Positions 35,335 through 43,286 of a stretch of DNA of 49,719 nucleotides are shown in pieces. The number at the start of each line of letters is the position of its first letter. The stretch's first letter is position 1. This stretch comes from Labilithrix sp. (GTDB lineage Bacteria; Myxococcota_A; Polyangia; Polyangiales; Polyangiaceae), in contig JAHBWD010000035.1 in the NCBI GenBank assembly GCA_019637175.1, forward strand, positions 37,341 to 87,059. The letters are read 5' to 3'. The translations under genes were made by a program, and so were the position numbers. A model generated the notes under the pieces. That model ran no database searches and had not been told where the DNA came from. It saw only the letters and a program-made list of their open reading frames with translations.

Positions 35335-36555
35335 TCAGGGCGCGACGCGACGCAGCGTCGAGCCTTCGCTGAAGTACAGATTCTCGTCGTCGATGATCGG
35401 GCCGCTCACGGGCGCGAACTTCGACCAGAAGATCGGGATCGGAGCGCCGCCGCACTTGGGGACGCGGACGATGACCCGCGCTCCGGCGTTGGCCGTCCCG
35501 ATGAGCACGTAGACGTGGTCGGCGGTGAGCGCGATGTGGTGCGCGTGCGTGCGCGCTTCGGGCGCGTCATTCCACGTTCCGAGCACCTCGCCTTCGCCGC
35601 TCAGGTTCTTGGGCATGCGGCGGATCTCGCCGGTGGTGCCCTGGTAGAAGTAGACGAAGCTCTCGTCGACCGCGAGCGCTTGCGCGTGAGGCAGCGCTAC
35701 GGATCGGCGCGTGTCGCCGCTCGCCGTGTCGTGCCGCACGATCTCGCTCGGCAACCCGGCCGCGTCGAGCCAGCTCGGAACCCTCATCCAGTAGACGACG
35801 TCGCCGTCGGCGACGATGAAGCGCACGCCGGACTCCGCGGTGGAGATCGTTCGCGCGGAGCCACCGCCGGGACGCTTGTCGACCGCGAGGACGAGGCCGA
35901 GCCCGGCGTTGCCGAAGACCGCTTCGTTCCTCGTGAGCGCGAGCGTCTCGGCGCCGACTCGACGGACGTCGAGCAGCGCCGGCGCTCCGGGACCGATGGG
36001 CCGGCGCCAGATGTGCTCGTTGGCCTCCATGGCGTAGATCGCTTCGTCGTCGGTGACGATCCTGCCGAGGCAACAGCCCGCCTCCAGCTCGAGCAAGGCC
36101 GTCGGCACGGTCCCGCCCGTGAGGGCGAGCTCGTAGGCGCGCGACTGGTTGGTGACGAAGACGTGATCGCCGGCGCGCGCTTGCAGGAAGACGTCGGTGC
36201 CCACGTCGACGATCTGCGTCGACACGCAGAGCCCGACGTTGCACTGCACGCCGGGCCCGCAGTCACGCCCGCACGCGCCGCAGTTCTTGGGCGACGTCTC
36301 GAGCTGCACGCTCTCGCTCCCGCAGAGGACCTCCGGCGGGCCGGCCTCCGGGCGAAGCTGCGGCGGCCCCACGCCCGGCGTGAGCTGGCACGCGCCGGCC
36401 TCCGTCGCCGCGCCGTCGGGAACGCTCACGACGTCGGCGCCGCCTTCGATCGGATCGACGCCGGGTGGTGGAGCCTCGGCGTCGAAGGCTCCGCACGCCC
36501 ACGACGCAAGCGACGCCATGACCGACCCAGCGACGACCGCGCGAGCGAGACGCAC
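35335..36555 (-). CDS. Lipoprotein with Cys-rich linker and propeller-like domain
   Basis: The protein has 406 residues, GTG start, lipoprotein signal AVVAGSVMASLASWAC with Cys at about 21. A Pro/Gly/Glu-rich linker leads to a short Cys knot-like module, KNCGACGRDCGPGVQCNVGLC (about residues 90-110), a type common in myxobacterial surface lipoproteins. From about 120 the sequence repeats strands such as VTDDEAIYAMEANEHIWRRP, VADGDVVYWMRVP, VDESFVYFYQGTTGEIRRMP, LTADHVYVLIG and IDDENLYFSEGSTLRRV, the blades of a beta-propeller. Binding or structural role is likely. A TACGCT box lies 6 bases before the start. It lies downstream of the urate operon on the same strand, 31 bases after the puuD stop. 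Confidence 0.8.
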   Translation of the reverse strand: MRLARAVVAGSVMASLASWACGAFDAEAPPPGVDPIEGGADVVSVPDGAATEAGACQLTPGVGPPQLRPEAGPPEVLCGSESVQLETSPKNCGACGRDCGPGVQCNVGLCVSTQIVDVGTDVFLQARAGDHVFVTNQSRAYELALTGGTVPTALLELEAGCCLGRIVTDDEAIYAMEANEHIWRRPIGPGAPALLDVRRVGAETLALTRNEAVFGNAGLGLVLAVDKRPGGGSARTISTAESGVRFIVADGDVVYWMRVPSWLDAAGLPSEIVRHDTASGDTRRSVALPHAQALAVDESFVYFYQGTTGEIRRMPKNLSGEGEVLGTWNDAPEARTHAHHIALTADHVYVLIGTANAGARVIVRVPKCGGAPIPIFWSKFAPVSGPIIDDENLYFSEGSTLRRVAP

Positions 36556-36586
36556 AGCGCGAGCGTATCACCGCTTCGCGGCGGCT

Positions 36587-38209
36587 TCACTCCACGCGGA
36601 AGGTGAACGCGACCTGCACGGTTTCCCGCGCCTTGACCTTCACCTTCTGCGTTTGGCGCCCGAAGGCCTCGTGCCAGGCCTCGATCTCGAGGTCGCCTTC
36701 GGGCACGTTGTTCAAGACGATCTCGCCCGCCTCGTTCGAGACGGCGAAGAACGGGTGTGGCACGACGCCGACGAAGGCCGACATCCACGGGTGAACGTCG
36801 CACTTGGCGCGCACCATCACCTCGGCTTTGTCGAAGACCTTCGAAAGACGCATGTCTTTCGTCTGCATCATCTCGTTGAAGGGCGCGTTCTCCTCGGCGA
36901 CGGTGCGCACGTTGTGGAGGAGCGGATCGCTGTTGAGGAAGATGATCTTCTGACCGACCTGCGCGCCGATGACGTGCGGCGCGTAGAGGCAGCCCTTCTG
37001 ATCCATCACGACGGGCTCGACGGGCGCCGGCGGCCCTTTGTACGACTCGAGGCCCTTCTTCACCCAGACGAACGCGTTTTGCAGCTTGCCGTCCTTCGCG
37101 AGGACGACGTTGTCGTACACGGGGCCCTTCACGTCGGTGGTGCACGTGCCGAGGTTCAGCTCCTTCGGCGCGGGCGGCTTGCCGTCGAGCGTCACCTTGC
37201 CCTTCACGATGCCGACGACGCTCTCGTTGGCGACCTGCTTGGGCCCTCCCGTGCTCGACGGCTCGCTCGCCGCGAGCGGCCCCGTCGCGCTCTCGTCGGC
37301 GCCGGAGGGCGCGCTCGACGTGAGCGCCGAGTGGGTCACCGTCAAGATGCCCGCGAGCACCGCGATCAAGATCGCGGGCGAGAGCTCCTTCTTCACGTTC
37401 TGCACGTGACGGATCGCCGCGCCGAGCAGGATGATCCCGGCGAGGATGAGCCAGTTGTGCTTGTGGCCGTACACGCCGGGGAAGTGGTTGCTCAACATGA
37501 TGAGCACCACCGGATAGGTCATGTAGTTGTTGTGCCGCGAGCGCGTCTTGGCGTGCTTGGCGAGCTTGGGGTCGGGCGTCTTCTTCGCGTTCACCGCGGC
37601 GACGAGGCCCTTCTGCGCGGGGATGATGTGGACCCAGACGTTCGTCGCCATCCACGTGCCCATCATCGCGCCCGTCATGAGGAACGCGGCGCGCCCGCTG
37701 ATCACGTGCGTCAGGTGCTGGAGCACACCGATGACGAGCAGGTACGTGATGATCGCGCCGACGACGATGTTCTTCACGAGCGGCGATCGCCAGAGCAAGT
37801 CGTAGACGAACCACGATCCGATGAGGCCGGCGACGCACGCGATCGTCGCCGTCGTCGGGCTGATGCTCGACACGTTCGGATCGACGAGGGTGACGCCGCC
37901 GCCCTGGAAGAACACGATGTCGAGCAAGAGCCAGCCGGTGAGCAGCGTGAAGCCCGCCTCCCACTTGAACCAGTGGAGGCGCTTCGGCATCTGTTCGGGC
38001 GCCACGAGCTTCTTCACCACGTGATAGAAGCCGCCCGAGTGCACCATGAAGAGCTCGCCCTCGACGCCCTTCTCCTTCGCGCCTTCGACCTCGTCGAGGT
38101 GACTGTCGAGCCAGTTGAAGAAGATCGAGCTGCCGATCCACATGATGCCGCTGATGACGTGCGCCCAGCGGACGAAGAGGTTGAGCCACTCGGTGACGAC
38201 CGCTGCCAT
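36587..38209 (-). CDS. puuD: PuuD-type membrane urate oxidase fused to a cupredoxin-like domain
   Basis: The protein has 540 residues. The first 300 match the PuuD/urate oxidase N-terminal membrane domain: WLNLFVRWAHVISGIMWIGS, HSGGFYHVVKKLVAPEQMP, LHWFKWEAGFTLLTGW, GTWMATNVWVHIIPAQK and HNNYMTYPVVLIMLSNHFPG, with about eight membrane helices. PuuD oxidises urate to 5-hydroxyisourate. Known PuuD proteins end in a cytochrome c domain; no CXXCH exists here. Instead residues about 330-540 form a cupredoxin-like domain with candidate type 1 copper ligands His432 (DPLLHN) and Cys470, His473 and Met476 (KCDVHPWM). It should receive the electrons. It is the last gene of the allB, alc-uraD, uraH, puuD operon, 1 base after uraH. 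Confidence 0.88.
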   Translation of the reverse strand: MAAVVTEWLNLFVRWAHVISGIMWIGSSIFFNWLDSHLDEVEGAKEKGVEGELFMVHSGGFYHVVKKLVAPEQMPKRLHWFKWEAGFTLLTGWLLLDIVFFQGGGVTLVDPNVSSISPTTATIACVAGLIGSWFVYDLLWRSPLVKNIVVGAIITYLLVIGVLQHLTHVISGRAAFLMTGAMMGTWMATNVWVHIIPAQKGLVAAVNAKKTPDPKLAKHAKTRSRHNNYMTYPVVLIMLSNHFPGVYGHKHNWLILAGIILLGAAIRHVQNVKKELSPAILIAVLAGILTVTHSALTSSAPSGADESATGPLAASEPSSTGGPKQVANESVVGIVKGKVTLDGKPPAPKELNLGTCTTDVKGPVYDNVVLAKDGKLQNAFVWVKKGLESYKGPPAPVEPVVMDQKGCLYAPHVIGAQVGQKIIFLNSDPLLHNVRTVAEENAPFNEMMQTKDMRLSKVFDKAEVMVRAKCDVHPWMSAFVGVVPHPFFAVSNEAGEIVLNNVPEGDLEIEAWHEAFGRQTQKVKVKARETVQVAFTFRVE

Positions 38210-38210
38210 C

Positions 38211-38549
38211 TCAGCTCCCGCGATAGGTGGAGTAGCCGAAGGGGCTGAGGAGGAGCGGCACGTGATAGTGGGCCTGCGCGTCCTTGATCACGAAGACGAT
38301 GCTCGCCTCGGGGTAGAAGCCCTCGACGCTCTGCGCCGCGAAGTAGGCGCCGGTGTCGAACGTGATGCGGTACGTCCCCTCGGTGAGCTTGCCTTCGGGC
38401 ACGAGCTCCTTCACGCGGCCGTCGCCGTCGGTCGAGGCGCCGGTGACGCGCGCGAAGGCGGCGCCCTCCTTCTTCTCGAGCGTGACGGGAACGCCCGAGG
38501 CGGGCTTTCCGCGGGTGATGTCGAGGACGTGCGTGGAGATCGATCTCAT
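38211..38549 (-). CDS. uraH: 5-hydroxyisourate hydrolase
   Basis: The 112-residue product is full length for the transthyretin-like HIU hydrolase family. It shows ISTHVLDITRGKPASGVPVT at the N-terminus with the active-site His, an Arg in TYRITFDTG, AHYHVPLLLSPFGYS and the diagnostic C-terminus YRGS. It hydrolyses 5-hydroxyisourate, the product of PuuD, to OHCU in the cytoplasm. Its ATG overlaps the stop of the alc-uraD fusion (ATGA) and its stop is 1 base from the puuD start, so translation of the operon is coupled. Confidence 0.95.
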   Translation of the reverse strand: MRSISTHVLDITRGKPASGVPVTLEKKEGAAFARVTGASTDGDGRVKELVPEGKLTEGTYRITFDTGAYFAAQSVEGFYPEASIVFVIKDAQAHYHVPLLLSPFGYSTYRGS

Positions 38550-40120
38550 CTGAGCACCAGCTTTTCGAGGCGGAGATCCGTGATGCGCCGCTGCTCTTCG
38601 GCGGCGCGGGCGAGCTCCGTTTCGGGGTCGTTCGTCATGCGCTCCTTGGCGATCGCGAGCATTTCTTCGGCGGTCTTTCCGGTCGCGCACACGATGTAGA
38701 TGCGTCCGAACTTCGCTTCGTAGGCCTCGTTCGCCGCGCGGAGCGCCTCGCGCGCGGCGACGCTCGCGGCGTCGACCTTCTTCTGCTCCGACGCGCTCCA
38801 GCCCGCGGCGACCGCGCTCTGCGCCGCCTCGGCCTTCGTCTCGCCGATGCGAGGGTGGGCGCGGAAGGCTTCGTTCCAGTCGTCGGCGGCGAGCGCGCTC
38901 CAGACCTGCGCGGCGTGGCTCTTCAGCGCGTCGAGTGAGGTGAACGCGCCGCGCTGTCGCCTCGTCTTCATGCCGGCGACCCACGCCGAGCAACCGCAGC
39001 ACGAGCGCAGCGCCGCCTCGAGCTCGGGCTCGGGCATCGCGCGCAGGTAACGCATGCCCGCGTGCTCGCGCCCGGCGTCGGTCGCGACGCCGTAGAGGCG
39101 AAGCCGGCTGATGCCGCCGTCGGGCCAGATGCGAAGGCGCACGTGCGTCGCGGGTGCGTGTACGCCCGGCTGCGACGCGAGCTCGTCTTCGAAGACGTGC
39201 GGCGTGTGAGGCTGGAGGTTCGTGCGCGCGAGCAGCGGGATCCAACCATCGTCGACGTCGCCTTCGGGATCGGGGGAGCCCGGAGCGACACGCGTGACGT
39301 CGATCGCGGCGCTGTCGGGCGCGTTGCCCTTGAAGTGGAGCGTGTCGACGAGCGCGCGCTCGACGGTCCCTTCGGTCGCGAGGCGCAAGACGACCCAGTC
39401 GGGGCCCGGACGGCGCGAGCGCTTCGTCTCCCAACCGTCGCCCATGTTCACGCCCCGGCCGGGCATGATGAGGTTGTGACGCGATCCGAAGAACATGTCG
39501 TTGCACGAGACGACGAGCGCGCCGTGCTCGGCGGCCGCGAGATCGACGAGCTGCGGGCGCGCGCGCGTGCCGAGCCAGCGCGCGTCGGGCATGACGTCGC
39601 CGTGAACGCGGAGCCGCGCGACGCCGCCGTCGGGATAGATGTGGAAGCGAAGGTGCGTGAAGCGCTGGCCCGACGTGACGGCGAACGGGTTCTTCGATCC
39701 GCCGAGCAGCTCGGAGCGCGCGAGGATCGGCGTCCACTGGATCTCTTCCGAGAGGAGCGTCGAGAGGTTCGGGTGCCCCGCGATGCTCGCGCCCTCGATC
39801 GCGCACGCGCGCGGGTAGTTCCCCGTGAAGAACGCCGTATCGACGATCACGCCGCGCACGATCCCGGGCATGCCGAGGCGGATGATGCACGAGTCGAAGT
39901 CGGGGTGCGGCCCCGGCGTGGTGTAGGCGTACTCGCGCTTGCGTCGCGACTCCCAGCCGTCCATCCACTTGCCGCGATCGGTGTACTTGCCCTCGATGAA
40001 GACGGCCTCTTGCGGCTTGAGCAGGTTGTCTTTGCTCGCGAAAAAATCGTCGCTCGCCCACAGCACCGAGCCGCCGAGGCGCTCGGCGGCGAGATCGACG
40101 AGATCGGTGAAACCGGTCAT
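38546..40120 (-). CDS. alc-uraD: Allantoicase-OHCU decarboxylase fusion protein
   Basis: The protein has 524 residues. The first 340 are two allantoicase domains, recognisable by WASDDFFASKDNLLKPQEAV and SCNDMFFGSRHNLIMPGRGV then NMGDGWETKRSR, with repeated LRFHIYPDGGVARLRVHG/LRIWPDGGISRLRLYG. Residues about 360-524 are OHCU decarboxylase (UraD), with FRAHPRIGE and YEAKFGRIYIVCATGKTAEE. The protein thus carries two steps: decarboxylation of OHCU to S-allantoin and hydrolysis of allantoate to ureidoglycolate and urea. These flank the allantoinase reaction. Order is Alc then UraD. The start overlaps the allB stop (ATGA). Confidence 0.93.
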   Translation of the reverse strand: MTGFTDLVDLAAERLGGSVLWASDDFFASKDNLLKPQEAVFIEGKYTDRGKWMDGWESRRKREYAYTTPGPHPDFDSCIIRLGMPGIVRGVIVDTAFFTGNYPRACAIEGASIAGHPNLSTLLSEEIQWTPILARSELLGGSKNPFAVTSGQRFTHLRFHIYPDGGVARLRVHGDVMPDARWLGTRARPQLVDLAAAEHGALVVSCNDMFFGSRHNLIMPGRGVNMGDGWETKRSRRPGPDWVVLRLATEGTVERALVDTLHFKGNAPDSAAIDVTRVAPGSPDPEGDVDDGWIPLLARTNLQPHTPHVFEDELASQPGVHAPATHVRLRIWPDGGISRLRLYGVATDAGREHAGMRYLRAMPEPELEAALRSCCGCSAWVAGMKTRRQRGAFTSLDALKSHAAQVWSALAADDWNEAFRAHPRIGETKAEAAQSAVAAGWSASEQKKVDAASVAAREALRAANEAYEAKFGRIYIVCATGKTAEEMLAIAKERMTNDPETELARAAEEQRRITDLRLEKLVLR

Positions 40121-41496
40121 GCCTGAGATCTCCTGAGCCACCGCCCGCGCGGCGCGCTCGTGAATGCCTTCCCCCGTTCGTAGATCGTCTCGCCGCGCAG
40201 GATCGTCCTCATGACGGCGCCGCGGAGCTTTCTGCCTTCGTACGGCGTGATCTTGTGCCGATGCTCGAGCGAAGCCGCGTCGATCGCGTGCTCTGCTTCG
40301 GCATCCCAGAAGACGAGATCGGCGTCGCAGCCGGCGGCGATCGCGCCCTTCTTGCCCGTGAGTCCGGCGAGGCGCGCGGGCGCCGCGCTCATCCACTCCA
40401 CGAGATCGCGCACGGTGCGGCCGCGCGCGCGCGCGCCCGTCCACACGGCCGAGAGGCCGATCTGGAGCGAGGAGATCCCGCCCCAGGCCTTCATGAAGTC
40501 GCCCGAGCCCGAGCACTTCATCTCCGCCGACGACGGCGAGTGATCGGTCACGACCTGATCGACGAGGCCCTCGCGCAGCGCGTCCCAGAGCTTCTCGCGG
40601 TTGTTCGTCTCGCGGATGGGCGGCGCGCACTTGAACGCGGTCGCGCCGTCGGGGATCTCTTCGGACGCGAACGTGAGGTAGTGAGGGCACGTCTCGACCG
40701 TGAGCGGCACGCGACTGTCTCTCGCGCGGCGGAACGTCGTCAGCGCGTCCGACGACGAGAGGTGCACGACGTGCGCGCGCGCGCCCGTCTCGCGCGCGAG
40801 GCGAAGGACGAGATCGACCGCCGCGTCTTCGGCCGTGCGCGGGCGTGACCGGAGGTACGTCTCGTAGCGCCGCGGATCGAGGCCGAGCGCCGCCTGCTCT
40901 CCTTCGGAGAGCGGCTCGGGCAGCTCGGCGTGCACGAACAGCGGCGCGCCGAGCCGCGCGATCTCCTTCATGCCTTCACGGAGCTCGGCCTCGTGCACGT
41001 GCGAGAACTCGGAGACGCCGCTCTCGGCGAGGAAGCACTTGTAGGCGATGACGCCCTCGGCGAAGAGCTCGGCGAGCCCCGCGCCGATGCCGGCGTTGCT
41101 CGGCACGAGGCCTCCGCAGAGCGCCACGTCGACGCGCGCCTTCTCCTCGAGGGCGCGCACCTTCGCGCGGAGGCCCTCGAGCGTGGTCGTGGGCGGCACG
41201 CTGTTGAGCGGCATGTCGACGAGCGTGGTGACGCCGCCGGCCGCGGCGGCGCGCGTCGCCGTTTCGAAGCCCTCCCACTCGGTGCGACCTGGCTCGTTGA
41301 TGTGGACGTGCGTGTCGACGAGGCCGGGCAGCACGTGGAGATCGCCCGCGTCGATCGTCGGCACGCCGGCGGGCGCGGCCTCGCGATCGGTGACGGCGAC
41401 GATCGACCCGTCTCGGACATGGATGGCCGCAGGACGCTCGCCGGCGGGCGTAACCACCCGTTTCCCGAGCACGATCAGGTCCGTGGAGCGATCCAT
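40117..41496 (-). CDS. allB: Allantoinase
   Basis: The 459-residue product opens allantoin to allantoate. It is a cyclic amidohydrolase with the full metal site: VDTHVHINEPG (His63, His65), carboxylated Lys153 (IAYKCF), His189 (FVHAEL), His245 (VVHLSSSDAL) and Asp318 (VTDHSPS). The length fits bacterial AllB. It is the first gene of the urate operon and overlaps the alc-uraD start by 4 bases. Regulation: a TACACT box (41513-41508 on the minus strand) lies 11 bases before the ATG, and the 28-base element at 41517-41544, shared with the divergent operon, is just upstream of it. Confidence 0.95.
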   Translation of the reverse strand: MDRSTDLIVLGKRVVTPAGERPAAIHVRDGSIVAVTDREAAPAGVPTIDAGDLHVLPGLVDTHVHINEPGRTEWEGFETATRAAAAGGVTTLVDMPLNSVPPTTTLEGLRAKVRALEEKARVDVALCGGLVPSNAGIGAGLAELFAEGVIAYKCFLAESGVSEFSHVHEAELREGMKEIARLGAPLFVHAELPEPLSEGEQAALGLDPRRYETYLRSRPRTAEDAAVDLVLRLARETGARAHVVHLSSSDALTTFRRARDSRVPLTVETCPHYLTFASEEIPDGATAFKCAPPIRETNNREKLWDALREGLVDQVVTDHSPSSAEMKCSGSGDFMKAWGGISSLQIGLSAVWTGARARGRTVRDLVEWMSAAPARLAGLTGKKGAIAAGCDADLVFWDAEAEHAIDAASLEHRHKITPYEGRKLRGAVMRTILRGETIYERGKAFTSAPRGRWLRRSQA

Positions 41497-41516
41497 TTCG
41501 CGCGCTCAGTGTAATG

Positions 41517-41544
41517 CGATTTTCTCGGTCCGGTCCCGTATACT
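41517..41544 (+). promoter_or_regulatory. 28-base promoter element, copy 1
   Basis: The element (CGATTTTCTC, then the tandem GGTCC-GGTCC, then TATACT) matches 43252-43279 at 27 of 28 positions. TATACT (41539-41544) is a good -10 box, about 100 bases before the Gly-rich lipoprotein ATG; no TTGACA-like -35 box is present, so an activator or a specific sigma factor may read the upstream part. It also lies 20 bases from the allB start on the other strand and could control both. Confidence 0.75.
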
Positions 41545-41644
41545 CTTTGGCTCGCGCGGTCGTTCGTGCACGAGCTGTTCGCGCACTTCCGCGGGCTGAC
41601 GAAACTTAGCAACGTGTGGCCGCGTCCGGCCGATAGAGGGGGAC

Positions 41645-43222
41645 ATGCAGAAGTTCACTTGTGGGGCGCTCGTTTCTTTGTTCTCCGTCGCGATCGCCTG
41701 CGGAGCCAACGAGCTCGGCGAGGGACGCGAAGACGCACCGCCGGGGCAACCGGCGAGCCCGGCGGACAACGCGCAAGCTCCGCCCGACCCCGTCGACGGC
41801 AAGCCGGTGCCCGGTGTCTACGTCTCGCGCTCGAAAGGCAGCGACGACGGGACCGGCTCGACGGCGCGCCCGCTCCAGACGTTGAAGGCCGCCTTCGCGC
41901 TCGCGAAGCAGCAGGGCCTGCGCGTGATCGCGTGCGCCGAGACCTACGAGGGGAGCGTGGAGCTCGTCGACGGCGTCTCGGCGTACGGCTACTACGACTG
42001 CAACGTCGAGCCGTGGAAGCGCGGAGGCGCGCGGGCGAAGATCACGTCGACGGGCGCGACGCCGGCGGTCATCGCCAAGGGTCTCACGCTCCCGACGCGC
42101 ATCGAGGGGTTCGAGATCGTCGCGACCGATCTCGACGGCGAGCCGGCGACCGCGACGTCGGGGACGTCGGTCGCCGTCGACGTGCGCGACTCGCGCGGGC
42201 TCGTCTTCGGCGAATCGCTGATCCGCGCGGGCAAGGCGGCGCCGGGGATCGACGGAGAGGCGCCGGCGGTGAACGCGCAGCTGACCCCGGCGGCGGTGGC
42301 GGGCACCGCCGCCAAACCGCAGGGCGAGGCGACGTGCGTTCTGAGCATCAATAACTGCGCGACCAAGCTGTGGCCAGGGCCGGCCGGCGGAACGAGTCAA
42401 TGCGCCGTCGGGCCCGGCGGGGGCGCGGGAGGCGCCGGCGGCGCCGGCACCTGGTACAACGGCAACCAGCCGAACTATTACACCAATCCGCCGGGCACAC
42501 GAGGGCTCCCTCTGGCCGCCACGACCACGACGGCGGTCGGGGGCGAAGGCGGCCTAGAAGGTACGAATGGCGCGCGTGGCACAGCGGGCGCGGATGGCCA
42601 GAACGGCGTGTGGACGCTCGGTCCGGCGGGCTTCGTTCCCGGAAACGGGACTGGCGGATCGAACGGTGGCGCGGGTCAAGGCGGAGGAGGCGGCGGCGGC
42701 TCGATGTTCCACCGATGCATCGTTCCGAACGGTGGCCAATGCCCTACGCCCCCCCAAAATGAGCACACGACGTCGGACACCGGCGGCAGCGGCGGCGCCG
42801 GCGGATGTCCAGGACTCACAGGTACGCCCGGGACGGGCGGCGGCGCGAGCATCGGCGCGTTCGTGGTGAGCAGCGACATCAGCTTCGAGCGAACGCGCAT
42901 CGAGACGTCGCTCGGCGGTCGCGCGGGCCGCGGATTCCTCGGCACGCCGGGGACGCCGGGCGGTGCCGGCGGGCCGGCCGCATACTGGGGCGCGAAGGGC
43001 GGCAACGGTGGAGACGGCGGCCCAGGCGGCGTGAGCGGACACGGCGCACCGGGGCCGTCGATCGCGCTCGCCCACTCGGGCGCGCCCCCCAAGCTCGTGG
43101 ACGCGGAGCTCGTGCCGGGATCGGGCGGAGAGGGCTATCCCGAAGAGACCCAGACGAGCGGCGCCGTCGTCAAGGTGCTCCCCGCGGTCGTGGGCGAATC
43201 GAAGGCGATGCACGCGTTCTGA
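41645..43222 (+). CDS. Gly-rich surface lipoprotein, paralog A
   Basis: The protein has 525 residues. The ATG follows GAGGGGGA by 2-3 bases. Lipoprotein signal: FTCGALVSLFSVAIAC (Cys at 19). A region of about 50-150 (GVYVSRSKGSDDGTGSTARP, LKAAFALAKQQGLRVIACAE) resembles the DUF1565-like start of parallel beta-helix proteins. The rest is a Gly-rich, collagen- or PGRS-like domain (GGGAGGAGGAG and similar runs) with paired Cys (about 260-500). It is close to the paralog at 46588 over the N-terminal part. Likely a cell-surface or spore-coat-like structural or binding protein. It begins the plus-strand purine/kinase set and shares the 28-base element. Confidence 0.8.
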   Translation: MQKFTCGALVSLFSVAIACGANELGEGREDAPPGQPASPADNAQAPPDPVDGKPVPGVYVSRSKGSDDGTGSTARPLQTLKAAFALAKQQGLRVIACAETYEGSVELVDGVSAYGYYDCNVEPWKRGGARAKITSTGATPAVIAKGLTLPTRIEGFEIVATDLDGEPATATSGTSVAVDVRDSRGLVFGESLIRAGKAAPGIDGEAPAVNAQLTPAAVAGTAAKPQGEATCVLSINNCATKLWPGPAGGTSQCAVGPGGGAGGAGGAGTWYNGNQPNYYTNPPGTRGLPLAATTTTAVGGEGGLEGTNGARGTAGADGQNGVWTLGPAGFVPGNGTGGSNGGAGQGGGGGGGSMFHRCIVPNGGQCPTPPQNEHTTSDTGGSGGAGGCPGLTGTPGTGGGASIGAFVVSSDISFERTRIETSLGGRAGRGFLGTPGTPGGAGGPAAYWGAKGGNGGDGGPGGVSGHGAPGPSIALAHSGAPPKLVDAELVPGSGGEGYPEETQTSGAVVKVLPAVVGESKAMHAF

Positions 43223-43251
43223 TTGCAGGCGACGCCGGCGGCGCGGACTGA

Positions 43252-43279
43252 CGATTTTCTCGGTCCGGTCCCCTATACT
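43252..43279 (+). promoter_or_regulatory. 28-base promoter element, copy 2
   Basis: Same element as at 41517-41544 with a single mismatch (C for G just before TATACT). Here TATACT (43274-43279) ends only 7 bases before the ATG of the aminohydrolase, so transcription should begin at or next to the start codon and yield a leaderless mRNA. Confidence 0.75.
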
Positions 43280-43286
43280 TGGCCGG

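Noticed and set aside
42400..43060. Repeated GGC/GGCGGC units as a possible CRISPR or satellite
   Set aside because: They encode Gly-rich protein in frame; no regular repeat-spacer pattern exists.
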